A stretch of 64,000 bases of DNA from Candidatus Kuenenia hertensis (lineage in GTDB: Bacteria > Planctomycetota > Brocadiia > Brocadiales > Brocadiaceae): NCBI GenBank assembly GCA_021646465.1, contig SOET01000015.1, positions 23,035-87,034 of the forward strand, written 5' to 3'. Of the stretch, positions 51,103 through 60,963 are shown piece after piece (the stretch's first letter is position 1; each line of letters opens with the position of its first letter). The notes beneath the pieces were generated by a model, which made no database searches, was not told the DNA's origin, and saw only the letters and a list, made by a program, of their open reading frames with translations. The position numbers and the translations under genes were made by a program.

Positions 51103-53100
51103 TCAGGAATGCTTCTGCACCCAGCGGAGATGCAGGGTATCAAGCTTGTAATGATGCAGCATCTGCACCTTATGTTCAGGAAAGCCAAGGAAATTGCTGA
51201 AATAAAACAGGAAGACCAGCAGTGTGTCTACTTTGAGAATGAAGAACCCCTTTACCACCATAAGCGGCACAACCATTGACGCATAGTGAATAATGTATTC
51301 CCATGCCAGCACAATGCCAAGTCCCGGCACGCCTACGATGGAAAGGCCTGCCATAAATAGCAATAAATTTAGAAGTGGAGAACGGGAAAATCTTGCAGTG
51401 TAGCTGGTATAACCTTCAGTGCCGCTTGCAAAACTATATATCGAATAGAAGGCAAGCCCGGCGAATGCGACAGCAATGGCTGTTATCGCAATCCAGTAAA
51501 GCTGGTTTGATGCGTCCAGATGTCTAAACAGAAGTAGCGTGTGTTCTATTCCAATCGTGGCCGCAGAACACGTAAGTGTCACAAGGAACATTACCACTCT
51601 CCTGATATTGCAGAAGGTGAGCACGCTGAAACCTACTGCCAGTACCAGCAATATTTCATCTTTGGCGTTAACATATTCCCAGTTGACAATAAAAGCCGTA
51701 ATGGCATCTCCACGGGCATTCGCAACAGATTCCACGTTAAAAGTATTTTTGTCGAGAAGAAACATTACGACGCTAAAAGCTACCCATACAGCGGCAACTA
51801 TGCCGGCAAAACGTCTCGCCGTTTTTCCATCAAAACTGAGGAATTTTAAGCCAAGAAACCCGTCAATAAAGTCGAATGATCGCAGGAAAAAACCAAACTC
51901 TTTAATCGAAAGTGCGTAGAGCCATGTTCTTAAACCCTCTGGAAGCAGCCTCTGAAAGTGTTTTCCTGTGCTTGTCATCCTGGGCAGGCGCGTCTCCATG
52001 GTATGATAAAAATGCAGCAGTGACGGGGTGCGCAAAAACTCAAAGGTACGATAGATGCCGTGTGACACTGCGTGAACCAGCGCCAGCATCCGCAGACCAA
52101 AGAAAATTTCGATGTAGATAATGGCTAACTGCGTCATGGTGGCATATGCAATAGTGTTCTTGGCGTCGGCATGCTGCCGGCTCATGTGGGTCGTAATAAA
52201 GGCCGAAAACGCACAAATAACAACCGCAGCAACGACGGCGTTTGCCGGATGTGAAATCGTCCACACCTCAGGCCAATACGCCGGAAGAGACCACTCACAT
52301 GGCCAGAAACGCAGAAGGATAAAAACTGGAATATGCGTTGACAATGAACCATAGAAAGCGGCGCTTGACGGCGTGGGCCCTTCCATTGCCCGCGGCAGCC
52401 ATGTCCATGGGAAAATGCCTGACTTAAAGAAACATGCTAAAATCAGTAAGACCATTGCCCATGCATAGCCATGTTCCTGAAGCACTACGAGTCGTGCCAT
52501 GTCTTCGGTATGCAAAAATGTGAGCAGGGCTATCAGGGCAAGCAGGAAGATGTCGCCGGCCTCGTAAATAAACAACACCCGCATGGCATTTTTGAGAGGA
52601 TTGGAACGGTGTTCATAAAAGGCAATAAGAAGCACCGAAGAAAAGCCCAGTAACTCCCAGCCCATAAAGAAAAAGACGGTGTCTGAACTAAGCATGATAA
52701 GTTTTATGGCAAGATGAAAAACGAAATACAGAGAAAAGAATTTGTGATAATACGCATCGCGGTGGAGATAAAAAAGGGAAAAGTGGCCTATAACTGAAAT
52801 AATAATCGTCGTAAAGGTAAGAAAGACACACGTGAAGATGTCCCAGTGCACAATGAACGGCCAGCCGAGGCCACTGAAAGATTCGATCTCTACGGTAAAT
52901 TTAGTAAACCCAAGAAAATACATCGCGGCTGCGACATGGATAAAATCACACAGGTTTCCCCATTTGATCAGCATGCGAATCAGGTACTCATCGCGTTCTT
53001 TCTTGCTGATAAAATAGTGGATATTAACAAAAAAAATCTTGGCAATCGGGGACAGTACAAAATAATATACAAAGTAGATAATCAGAGATTTTTCGTCCAC
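51103..53100 (-). CDS. dabB: DabB: NuoL/MrpA-like membrane subunit of the inorganic-carbon pump (operon 1)
   Basis: A 665-residue polytopic protein of the NADH-quinone oxidoreductase chain 5/proton-antiporter family, with some 14-16 hydrophobic segments. Core signatures are FFKSGIFPWTWLPRAMEGPTPSSAAFYG and FFMGWELLGFSSVLLIAFY, including the central Lys and Glu seen in ion-translocating NuoL homologues. DabB is thought to couple ion flow to DabA. GTG at 53100 follows AGGAG, and the gene begins 9 bases after dabA. No other complex I genes are near, which supports the Dab reading. Confidence 0.9.
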   Translation of the reverse strand: MDEKSLIIYFVYYFVLSPIAKIFFVNIHYFISKKERDEYLIRMLIKWGNLCDFIHVAAAMYFLGFTKFTVEIESFSGLGWPFIVHWDIFTCVFLTFTTIIISVIGHFSLFYLHRDAYYHKFFSLYFVFHLAIKLIMLSSDTVFFFMGWELLGFSSVLLIAFYEHRSNPLKNAMRVLFIYEAGDIFLLALIALLTFLHTEDMARLVVLQEHGYAWAMVLLILACFFKSGIFPWTWLPRAMEGPTPSSAAFYGSLSTHIPVFILLRFWPCEWSLPAYWPEVWTISHPANAVVAAVVICAFSAFITTHMSRQHADAKNTIAYATMTQLAIIYIEIFFGLRMLALVHAVSHGIYRTFEFLRTPSLLHFYHTMETRLPRMTSTGKHFQRLLPEGLRTWLYALSIKEFGFFLRSFDFIDGFLGLKFLSFDGKTARRFAGIVAAVWVAFSVVMFLLDKNTFNVESVANARGDAITAFIVNWEYVNAKDEILLVLAVGFSVLTFCNIRRVVMFLVTLTCSAATIGIEHTLLLFRHLDASNQLYWIAITAIAVAFAGLAFYSIYSFASGTEGYTSYTARFSRSPLLNLLLFMAGLSIVGVPGLGIVLAWEYIIHYASMVVPLMVVKGFFILKVDTLLVFLFYFSNFLGFPEHKVQMLHHYKLDTLHLRWVQKHS

Positions 53101-53109
53101 GCTGTGCTC

Positions 53110-55755
53110 CTAGATAATTTGTCCGAATAAAAGATGATCCTGTTCAAGGAAAAACCGCGGATCGTCGCTTTGGTATACTGGAACATCTGCCATTTCTTCA
53201 AATGGCACAAACCGGCCGTCCTTTCCTCCCTTCCACAAGAATATCTTTTCCTGCTCCTGATCGTGAACCGCAAGGGTAATCCAGTTGTGTTTCACGAGGC
53301 ACTGAAAATGTCCTGGTTGGGCGGTATATCCAAACGCCTCGCCGAGGATGGTTTCCATTATCCCCACCTTACAACAAACAAGCAGTATCAGCCTGACAGG
53401 CTCGTGCACTTCAACCATCTGCCACGGCAATCCCAGTTGCAGGTCGCTGAGATGTCCGTTCATTACTCCTAACAGTGAGGTAATGTTATGGGGCAGTTTA
53501 GTGCCGCAACCGTAATGCTCGTTATCAATAAAGCTAAAATAGTACTCAAGGTTAATTCCCGCACATACCGGCCCAACTGCTCCAAGAATGTTTCTCAGTG
53601 ATTTCCCTTCGGGATCTATCTCTTGATTGTAAGAAATCAGGAAAGCACGTCTGTCCAGGAAAATATTTCTCGTCAGATACCTTGGGCCTACAATAGCAAT
53701 GGCGTTGGTGCAATGCCCGTATTCAGGTCTCGGCTGGGTAAAATCCATGGCTCTCCCGTGGGCATAATCTGCGAACGCCTTTTCTGACTGTTCCGTTTTA
53801 ACTTCGTCAAAGCGTCTGCACCGCTCTTTTGCATCCAGCGCTGCCGCACGTCGAATGGCATTTATATACTTTTGCAGGCGCGGCTCTATAGGATTAGGAA
53901 GATCGAAAAGGATAACGTCATCGCTGCAGGTATTGTGATATCCGCCGATAAACCTTGTTGAATCCGGAATCATGACGCCGTTTTTCGCCAGTCCGGCGCG
54001 TACTTCCGGTTCGTTGCAGATAGCAGCAAAAAGACGTCCATTGGGAGCGCCGCGTCCCCCGGCACATGCGCCGCAATCGTGAGCGGCTTCGTGGGGATTA
54101 TTCAGGCTGCTGGAACCGTGCCCCAGCACAAACACATAGGGTGAAAAATTGTCCGAAAACCCGGCGCCCTTAAGTATCGCCGTAGCGCGGACAATGCGTT
54201 CCTCCAGACTCCATCCGTTTTCGTTTTCACCGGTTTCCTTTTTATAAATCAACTGTGTTTTGGGTTCGTGGGCTGCCAGATACCTTCGCAGCTTGGAGCT
54301 GTACTTAGGGAAAATAATATCCATGATATAGGGGAGGAGATTCACGAGACCGCTAAAAATTGTGTGAACAAAACTTCCGAAAAGGGTCTTGGACGCCTGT
54401 GTGATTGCCCACTGCACCCTCCCGTAAAACTGGAGTTTTTTGGGCATGGCATCTTCAAGCTTTACCGCCTTTTCGTAAATTTGCACGGATGGCGTAACCA
54501 AAGGATGAGGGCACATTTTACGGTAGTGCTTCTCCGGCGCTGCCTTAAATCTCATATCAAGGCCAAAATGCCCCGCAGCGCCAAGGGTATCTGCCCCCTG
54601 ATCTATCTGCTCCAGGTGGCGGCGAAAAGATTCTTCACGGTCATCAATGCAGCAAAGAACCTGATAGTTCCTGAGTCTGTATTGTGGTTTCCCGATAATA
54701 GCGCACTGCCGGTATGCCGAAAGGAACTGGTTGTAAAAGGTATCCTCATAGGCGCGCTGCCAAATCTCATGGCGATTTTCATCAGTGAGCCGGGTAACCT
54801 CTTTGGGAAACGGAGCGTTATTTTTAACGCCCAGTGCCTCCACGATAGCGGCGACAAAATACGGATCATATAATGGTTCCGGCTTATAGACGGGTATCTC
54901 CAGAGTCGGCACCGCACGAATGGATTCTATAGCCGCTAACTCCAGAACGAGGAGTATGGAAACAACCTCATCAAAAACTGCTTTTATCTCATGCTTTGGG
55001 ACCCACTCCGCCGTGGTTTCCAATGCTTTTATGGTGCCTGCCCACCCCTTGTACCGATAAAGAACGCGGAATATATAATCATCAAGATGTTCGTCGGGAA
55101 TAACCAGCACTTGAAGCAAAAACGTTGTGACGCCACCGTATTGATACTGCCTCACCAGGGAGATGATGTGTTTTAAGGTTTTGAGAAATTTCGTACTTAA
55201 GAAGCCGCCCTTCGAGTAAATGTCACAAAAGCAACGCCACATCCCTTTCTCCCGGTGTGGCATAGGCCAGTAGGCAAGACCAAAATCAAAATAGGATGCC
55301 ATAAACTTAAAGAAAATAGGCCCCATCAACTCATCAATATCTATATTGTGAGCATTCCGAATCGCCTCCCTGTAATAGCCGGGCCGCTGATACGCAGTAT
55401 TATTTACAAACTGTATAATCCGCTCATCCGGAGCAGGGCGGGTATGAGGTTTCTGCGTCATGAGGTCAAACAGCACTTGGGGCTGAATAGCAAGCTGATG
55501 ACGTTTAATATATTCCCTGATATTCTTAAGAAGGACATTCGCGGTGATACGTCCCCGTTCAAACGCGAGGAGAAACTCTTCTTCGGACATAAAGGACTTG
55601 GCGCCATACATACGCCCCGCCTGCTTAACGCCTTCAAAAAAATCGTATGTCTCGAAATGATGGATGGTATTGTGATGAACAAAGAAGGGAAGCGGTCCTT
55701 GATCAGGCATCAGGTGCTTTGCGTGCTCGATTGCGTGATGGATCTTGTCAGACAT
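53110..55755 (-). CDS. dabA: DabA (DUF2309): zinc-dependent CO2-hydrating subunit (operon 1)
   Basis: An 881-residue peripheral membrane protein with a beta-carbonic-anhydrase-like active site. Ligands are visible as CIDDREESFRRH (Cys about 367, Asp about 369), VLGHGSSS (His about 544) and AHDCGACAG (Cys about 560), the same set and spacing as Halothiobacillus DabA. Family markers include the early FFVHHNTIHHFE, TRFIGGYHNTCSDD and LEYYFSFIDNEHYGCGTKLPHN. DabA with DabB makes a one-way CO2-to-bicarbonate pump. I start at ATG 55755 (MSDKIHHAIEHAKH) after GCGGGAA; an upstream in-frame start would add 27 residues. Confidence 0.93.
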   Translation of the reverse strand: MSDKIHHAIEHAKHLMPDQGPLPFFVHHNTIHHFETYDFFEGVKQAGRMYGAKSFMSEEEFLLAFERGRITANVLLKNIREYIKRHQLAIQPQVLFDLMTQKPHTRPAPDERIIQFVNNTAYQRPGYYREAIRNAHNIDIDELMGPIFFKFMASYFDFGLAYWPMPHREKGMWRCFCDIYSKGGFLSTKFLKTLKHIISLVRQYQYGGVTTFLLQVLVIPDEHLDDYIFRVLYRYKGWAGTIKALETTAEWVPKHEIKAVFDEVVSILLVLELAAIESIRAVPTLEIPVYKPEPLYDPYFVAAIVEALGVKNNAPFPKEVTRLTDENRHEIWQRAYEDTFYNQFLSAYRQCAIIGKPQYRLRNYQVLCCIDDREESFRRHLEQIDQGADTLGAAGHFGLDMRFKAAPEKHYRKMCPHPLVTPSVQIYEKAVKLEDAMPKKLQFYGRVQWAITQASKTLFGSFVHTIFSGLVNLLPYIMDIIFPKYSSKLRRYLAAHEPKTQLIYKKETGENENGWSLEERIVRATAILKGAGFSDNFSPYVFVLGHGSSSLNNPHEAAHDCGACAGGRGAPNGRLFAAICNEPEVRAGLAKNGVMIPDSTRFIGGYHNTCSDDVILFDLPNPIEPRLQKYINAIRRAAALDAKERCRRFDEVKTEQSEKAFADYAHGRAMDFTQPRPEYGHCTNAIAIVGPRYLTRNIFLDRRAFLISYNQEIDPEGKSLRNILGAVGPVCAGINLEYYFSFIDNEHYGCGTKLPHNITSLLGVMNGHLSDLQLGLPWQMVEVHEPVRLILLVCCKVGIMETILGEAFGYTAQPGHFQCLVKHNWITLAVHDQEQEKIFLWKGGKDGRFVPFEEMADVPVYQSDDPRFFLEQDHLLFGQII

Positions 55756-55815
55756 CGTTCCCGCTAATGTGAGAGAAACATCAATAGTAAAAACAAAAAT
55801 TGAATATAAATAAAC

Positions 55816-55852
55816 TCCCCGTAATTCCCTTGGCAAAGGGAGAATAAGGGGA
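55816..55852 (-). promoter_or_regulatory. Nested hairpin in the dabA (operon 1) leader
   Basis: Inner arms TCCCTT / AAGGGA around GGCA and outer arms TCCCC / GGGGA. It lies 60-100 bases ahead of the dabA start, so it would be in the 5' leader or overlap the promoter. A regulatory role is a guess. Confidence 0.4.
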
Positions 55853-56242
55853 ATAGATTTACATCGTTGTCTATAAATTCATTTAGACGTTTCTAAGTGA
55901 TTATACAGCGGCAGTAATGGCACGCCAAACCGCCGTGTTTGTGAGGAATGAAAGGCCTCTATGAAAGGCTCACTCAGATTAACTACCAATGAACTGCTTC
56001 CACGAAAATAAATCTCATGGAGCATACTACAGGAAGAATCTTGAAATTCAAGTGTTATTTTTAAAAAACCAAGGCATTTTAATTATATCTCAAAAATGCA
56101 AGTTCATTTTTAGTAAATATTTTAATTACGGTAAATTGTGTGGTGATATTCCAATTCAGATCGCTGATCAAATTTTCACCGTTAAAATATTATTAAGTAT
56201 ATATTTATATTTGCCTCTATCCTGCAATGTTTCTTAAAAAAC

Positions 56243-56271
56243 TTGTAATTATTTTTTATTTTTGCTATAGT
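56243..56271 (+). promoter_or_regulatory. Sigma-70-type promoter for dabAB operon 2
   Basis: TTGTAA (56243-56248), a 17-base spacer, and TATAGT (56266-56271) preceded by TGC, an extended -10. Transcription would start near 56279, giving a leader of about 170 bases before the ATG at 56447. Confidence 0.55.
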
Positions 56272-56446
56272 AGCCGCTTTAATTGTGGTAGATAGTATCA
56301 GTAATAACCTTATGATTATGTTTTGCCGTTTGTGTATCCATAAATTTTGGTGGAATATCTTTTGGAAGTGATACCTTGAAATACGTTTGCCATTTAAAAT
56401 TAGTTATTATTCATTTTTACCTGAACTGAAAGCATTGCCTGCCAGT

Positions 56447-58945
56447 ATGACAAGACCACACGATTCTTCCTTCGATGAACATGCCGTTATCCATGAGTTA
56501 AAGCATTATTTACCTGCTCAGAATCCCTTAAAAGACTTTATTCACCACAACACACTGCACGGATTCCAAAACCTGAAATTTTACGATGGCACCTGTCGTG
56601 CTTCGGAAATTTTTGGCTATAGTGTAAGTCTCTCCATTGACGAATACCGTGCTCTTTACCAATCAGGCCATATCCGGGAAGATATCCTTGAAAAAGTGAT
56701 TACTGAGCGAAAGGGACCCGCCCTTATGAAAGAATGGAAGGAGTATGCGATTTCCAGGCAATACGAAAAACTCCCGCCTCCCCGGATAGGTTCTTTGCGC
56801 GCCTACTGGAAAAGGCATTATAAAATAGATATGGACTCGCTGGTGCATCCGCTGCTCTTTCGTGTCCTTTGCAGTTACCTGGACCAAGGCATTTCCATTT
56901 GGCGTTTCCCCGTCTGGAATGAAGGGTTTCTTATCTCCATAAGAGAAATGGAGCGACTCAGTTTTACCAGTTTTTTCAGGAAGGACTGGCCTAGAAGACT
57001 TTTGCTGAGAAGTGAATGTAAAATTGAATCATTGCTGGATATACTTGTTGGAGATTCATCGCTTTACAAGCAGTACTTATTTGATCAGCAATTTGCCCAC
57101 CAGGGCTGGTCAGGGATAGTGTCCCTAGTGGAGGATATGCCACAAACCCTGCTTGACCGGAAACAAATTACCTTACAGGAACTCATTATATTTGAACTCC
57201 TGCTGGAAATTGACGCACTCGATTTCCGTTTTGGCAAAAACTGGCAGCCGCTCTGCAAACGCCTTAAGGAAAAACCTGTCGATCTATTCGCAGAGATTCC
57301 GGAACGGGAGCTACATGAAATGAGACATATCTGGCAGGAAGCGTTTGAATGGAGCTATTACGATGAGGTACTCTCAGGTCTCCTCGCAAAAAAACATAAT
57401 GAAAACAAGGTGAATTACGCAAGTTTCCAGGCGGTTTTTTGCATTGACGACCGGGAATGTTCGTTTCGCCGTTATATTGAAGAAATGGATCCCGACAGTG
57501 AAACCTTCGGTGCGCCCGGATTCTTTAACGCGGAGTTTTTCTACCAGCCCGAAGGCGGAAAGTTTTATACGAAGCTATGCCCCTGGCCCGTGACGCCCAA
57601 ATACTTAATCAAGCAAGCCGAGAGCAAAAACGAACGGAAAAAGGATGTGCATTTCTCCAAACATGCCCACTCTTTCTTTGGCGGGGCGTTGATTGCCCAT
57701 ACAATTGGGTTCTGGTCTGCGGCCCGTTTATTTTTTAATATTTTCAGACCAACAATGGGACCTGCTGCATCATATTCCTTCCGCCATATGGACAAGTTTT
57801 CTAAGCTCACAATCGAAAATGTTTATCCGGACGATAAGGAAAAAGGCCTGCAAATTGGGTACACCATTGAGGAGATGGCAAACCGAGCTGAAGGGCTTCT
57901 GAAAATGATCGGACTGGTGAAGGATTTTTCCCCGATTGTCTATATCATAGGACATGGAGCGAGCAGTGTGAACAATCCTCACTTTGCAGCATATGATTGC
58001 GGTGCTTGTTCCGGAAGGGCCGGCTCTGTCAACTCACGCGTGATATGCCATATCCTTAATCATTCCGGGGTGAGAAAAATTCTGAACGCACGGGGTGTTA
58101 CCATCCCGCCTGATACCCAGTTTGTGGGAGGTCTGCATGATACCACCCGTGACGAAATTATCTTTTTTGATGAAGGCATTCTGTCGTCCGGCAACCAGAA
58201 GAGACATCAAATTAATCTAAAAACATTTGATAGGGCGCTGGACCTTAATGCCAAGGAACGATCAAGAAGGTTTGTTTCCATTAATACCAGACAAAAACCG
58301 AAAGCCATTCATAAAAAAATCTTACAACGGTCAGTATCTCTGTTTGAACCACGCCCGGAGCTAAACCATGCCACAAACGCATTGTGCATTGTTGGCAGAA
58401 GGTCGCTGACCTCTCACCTGTTTTTAGATAGGAGAGCGTTTTTTAACTCATTTGATTACCGGGTCGACCCGGAGGGTAAATATCTGCTCAATATTTTAAA
58501 TGCCGTTGCCCCCGTTTGTGGCGGCATCAACCTTGAATATTTTTTCTCGCGGGTTGACAACCAAAAATTGGGAGCTGGGACAAAACTTCCCCACAACGTT
58601 ATGGGGCTAATTGCCGTAGCCAATGGCGCTGACGGGGATTTGCGGCCGGGGCTTCCCAGCCAGATGATTGAAGTGCATGATCCCGTCCGGCTCATGGTCA
58701 TCGTAGAGCATTTTCCCCACGTGGCGCTGAAAACAATCCAAACAGTGCCGGCAACTTACGAATGGTTTGCCAATGAGTGGGTGCATCTTATTGTAATCAA
58801 TCCTGAAACACAGGAACTTTTTCGTTTTAAGGATGGGGCTTTCTTTCCGTATAAGCCACTTAAGCAATCAATCGAAGCGATTTCGGACATAACACCACTT
58901 ATAGAAGAGAATATCGATAATTTACCAGTTTACATATTAGAGTAG
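56447..58945 (+). CDS. dabA: DabA (DUF2309) paralogue (operon 2)
   Basis: An 832-residue paralogue of the operon 1 DabA. All active-site elements remain: FCIDDRECSFRRYIEEMD (Cys about 331, Asp about 333), IIGHGASSVNNP (His about 502) and AYDCGACSG (Cys about 517). Other markers are FIHHNTLHGFQNL, QFVGGLHDTTRDE and GAGTKLPHNVMGL. The two DabA proteins share motifs but differ widely between them, so this is an old duplication or separate acquisition, not a recent copy. The ATG at 56447 (MTRPHDSSFDEHAV) is the likely start; an in-frame TTG at 56387 is possible. The dabB partner follows 80 bases on. Confidence 0.92.
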   Translation: MTRPHDSSFDEHAVIHELKHYLPAQNPLKDFIHHNTLHGFQNLKFYDGTCRASEIFGYSVSLSIDEYRALYQSGHIREDILEKVITERKGPALMKEWKEYAISRQYEKLPPPRIGSLRAYWKRHYKIDMDSLVHPLLFRVLCSYLDQGISIWRFPVWNEGFLISIREMERLSFTSFFRKDWPRRLLLRSECKIESLLDILVGDSSLYKQYLFDQQFAHQGWSGIVSLVEDMPQTLLDRKQITLQELIIFELLLEIDALDFRFGKNWQPLCKRLKEKPVDLFAEIPERELHEMRHIWQEAFEWSYYDEVLSGLLAKKHNENKVNYASFQAVFCIDDRECSFRRYIEEMDPDSETFGAPGFFNAEFFYQPEGGKFYTKLCPWPVTPKYLIKQAESKNERKKDVHFSKHAHSFFGGALIAHTIGFWSAARLFFNIFRPTMGPAASYSFRHMDKFSKLTIENVYPDDKEKGLQIGYTIEEMANRAEGLLKMIGLVKDFSPIVYIIGHGASSVNNPHFAAYDCGACSGRAGSVNSRVICHILNHSGVRKILNARGVTIPPDTQFVGGLHDTTRDEIIFFDEGILSSGNQKRHQINLKTFDRALDLNAKERSRRFVSINTRQKPKAIHKKILQRSVSLFEPRPELNHATNALCIVGRRSLTSHLFLDRRAFFNSFDYRVDPEGKYLLNILNAVAPVCGGINLEYFFSRVDNQKLGAGTKLPHNVMGLIAVANGADGDLRPGLPSQMIEVHDPVRLMVIVEHFPHVALKTIQTVPATYEWFANEWVHLIVINPETQELFRFKDGAFFPYKPLKQSIEAISDITPLIEENIDNLPVYILE

Positions 58946-59025
58946 GTTATATTTTTTGATAAAGCAATGTTGGGGATTTTCTGCCATGAATCTCGCCCAG
59001 AATGATTTCCGCGGGGAGTGGAACT

Positions 59026-60963
59026 ATGCAATCATCTCAAATTTCGAATGAATGTTTTTTATCTTATATATCAACGATGTATAAAACGGGAGACATGGCA
59101 ATGTTTCTCCCGTATTTTATCCTGTTACCGATCATAGGATTTTTGGTAAATATACTGGTCCCTAAAAAGAATGAAACGGTTATTTCCTGGGCGGCTTTTA
59201 CCACCGTAGGTGTACATTTACTGACTGCTATTGGATTTACTATCTATTGGCTTTTCCAACATCATACTATCCTGAGCCTGCCGGGATGGGCCCTTTACCA
59301 AACTTCCAAATACTCATTTTTTCTTAGTTTTTACTTTGATAATGTTACCGCTACCTATCTGATAGTAGGCGATATCATCCTTTTCCAGGTTGCCGCATAC
59401 AGCCGCTATTACCTGCATCGTGAAGAAGGATATAAAAGATTCTTTGTCACAATTCTTTTATTTTACCTGGGCTACAATATTGCCATTTTCTCCGGCAATC
59501 TGGAAACGCTTTTTGTCGGATGGGAAATGCTCGGCATTTCTTCCTTTCTGCTGATCGCCTTTTACCGTGATCGCTATCTGCCCGCAAAAAATGCCGTCAA
59601 AGTAATTTCCGTTTACCGGCTCGGTGATGTGGGGCTAATACTGGCCATGTGGCTGAGTCATCATCTGTGGCACGGGAATGTATCTTTTTTGCAATTGAAT
59701 AATCATGAACTGGTAAGCACGCATCTTCAAACGAATACCCTCATTGGCTTATTTATTTCACTAATGATATTAATGTCAGCGGTTGCAAAATCGGCGCAAC
59801 TTCCGGTTACTTCGTGGTTACCGCGTGCCATGGAAGGGCCTACTCCATCCAGCGCCATTTTTTACGGCAGCCTCTCCGTACACATAGGCATCTTTGTACT
59901 ATTGCGCACGTTCCCGTTTTGGGAACATCAGTTAGCCATGCGGATTATTATCGGGGTAATAGGATTGGCGACCAGTGTCATTGCCACGGGAATTGCCCGG
60001 GTACAGTCAACGATAAAAACCCAGATCGCCTATGCTTCTGCCGCACAAATCGGAATTATGTTTATCGAAGTAGCTGCTGGTCTTGAGGAAGTTGCCTTGG
60101 TTCATTTTGCCGGGAATGCCTTTCTGCGTGCGTACCAGCTTTTGGTCTCTCCTTCGGTGGTGAGTTACCTGATCCGGGAACAGTTTTACAACTTTAAACC
60201 CCGCGAGCACACCTTTGAAGATTCTTTTTCCAAAAAGACCGCATACACCGTTTATATGTTGTGCATGAAAGAATGGAACCTTGATAACTTAATGTACCGC
60301 TATATGTGGAACCCTTTAAAGTGGTTTGGAAAATGGCTGGATTTCCTTACCCTGAGCAGGGTTGTCTATTATGGTATCCCTGCTTATCTCGCTGGTGTGG
60401 CTCTTGTTTACTTCCGGGAGATGCTTCCGGAAGCCGTTGAAGATGCCCTTCCTTACCTGTTTTGCTCTATCGCACTTATGATGGTGCTGAAATCCTTTGC
60501 CGAAAGAAAGCTGGCGCGCATGAGCTGGCTGCTGGTAGTAATGCATCATTTTTGGATTGCGCTGGCAATTTCCGTCAATGAACGGTTCTATTTCAACGAA
60601 GACCGTCTTTATTTAAGCGGTATTGTTGTGGCCGGGATCGTAGGATTCATCTGTCTCCGTTGGCTGCATTTCCACGAAGGCAGTATTGACATGGACCAGT
60701 TTCACGGACATTCGTACCGGCATCCGAAAATTGCCTTTGTTTTTCTGCTGGCATGTCTGGGGGTATCCGCATTTCCGATTTCGCCAACCTTTGTGGGAGA
60801 AGACCTGATCTTTATTCACATTCGCGAAGAGCAGGTTGTATTGGCTATAATGGTCTCGCTGAGCTATGTCCTTGATGGACTTTCCCTCATGCGAATGTAC
60901 GCGCGTGTATTTCTCGGTCCACACTCAAAATCGGTCTATGAGATGGCATACCGTTCATCATAA
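59026..60963 (+). CDS. dabB: DabB NuoL-like membrane subunit (operon 2)
   Basis: A 645-residue polytopic paralogue of DabB at 51103. It carries FVGWEMLGISSFLLIAFYRD and VAKSAQLPVTSWLPRAM plus EGPTPSSAIFYGSLSVH, with the central Lys and Glu of the antiporter fold, and a dozen or more membrane segments. The ATG at 59026 is preferred because GGGGAG lies about 9 bases upstream; the family-like MFLPYFILLPIIGFLVNI begins some 25 residues later. With the DabA gene just upstream it forms a complete second pump. Confidence 0.9.
   Translation: MQSSQISNECFLSYISTMYKTGDMAMFLPYFILLPIIGFLVNILVPKKNETVISWAAFTTVGVHLLTAIGFTIYWLFQHHTILSLPGWALYQTSKYSFFLSFYFDNVTATYLIVGDIILFQVAAYSRYYLHREEGYKRFFVTILLFYLGYNIAIFSGNLETLFVGWEMLGISSFLLIAFYRDRYLPAKNAVKVISVYRLGDVGLILAMWLSHHLWHGNVSFLQLNNHELVSTHLQTNTLIGLFISLMILMSAVAKSAQLPVTSWLPRAMEGPTPSSAIFYGSLSVHIGIFVLLRTFPFWEHQLAMRIIIGVIGLATSVIATGIARVQSTIKTQIAYASAAQIGIMFIEVAAGLEEVALVHFAGNAFLRAYQLLVSPSVVSYLIREQFYNFKPREHTFEDSFSKKTAYTVYMLCMKEWNLDNLMYRYMWNPLKWFGKWLDFLTLSRVVYYGIPAYLAGVALVYFREMLPEAVEDALPYLFCSIALMMVLKSFAERKLARMSWLLVVMHHFWIALAISVNERFYFNEDRLYLSGIVVAGIVGFICLRWLHFHEGSIDMDQFHGHSYRHPKIAFVFLLACLGVSAFPISPTFVGEDLIFIHIREEQVVLAIMVSLSYVLDGLSLMRMYARVFLGPHSKSVYEMAYRSS

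Larger units (their letters stand above)
55756..56446. other. Shared upstream region of the two divergent dabAB operons
   Basis: Nearly 700 A+T-rich bases between the two dabA genes. It must contain both promoters. It has a hairpin near the operon 1 end (55816-55852) and a good sigma-70-type promoter for operon 2 (56243-56271). I could not identify a LysR-type (T-N11-A) box or a dyad with confidence. No gene is visible. Confidence 0.7.

Noticed and set aside
51103..53100. NuoL or MrpA subunit of complex I or a Na+/H+ antiporter
   Set aside because: The fold is the same, but no other nuo or mrp gene is present and a DUF2309 gene lies directly upstream in both copies, which is the DabAB arrangement.
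55255..55767. Plus-strand reading frame of 170 codons inside dabA
   Set aside because: It is antisense to a clearly conserved gene and has no recognisable domain; similar antisense frames occur in several other genes.
55915..55935. TGGCACG match in the shared dabA upstream region
   Set aside because: The -12 element is missing (CCGC instead of TTGC), so only half of a sigma-54 promoter is present.
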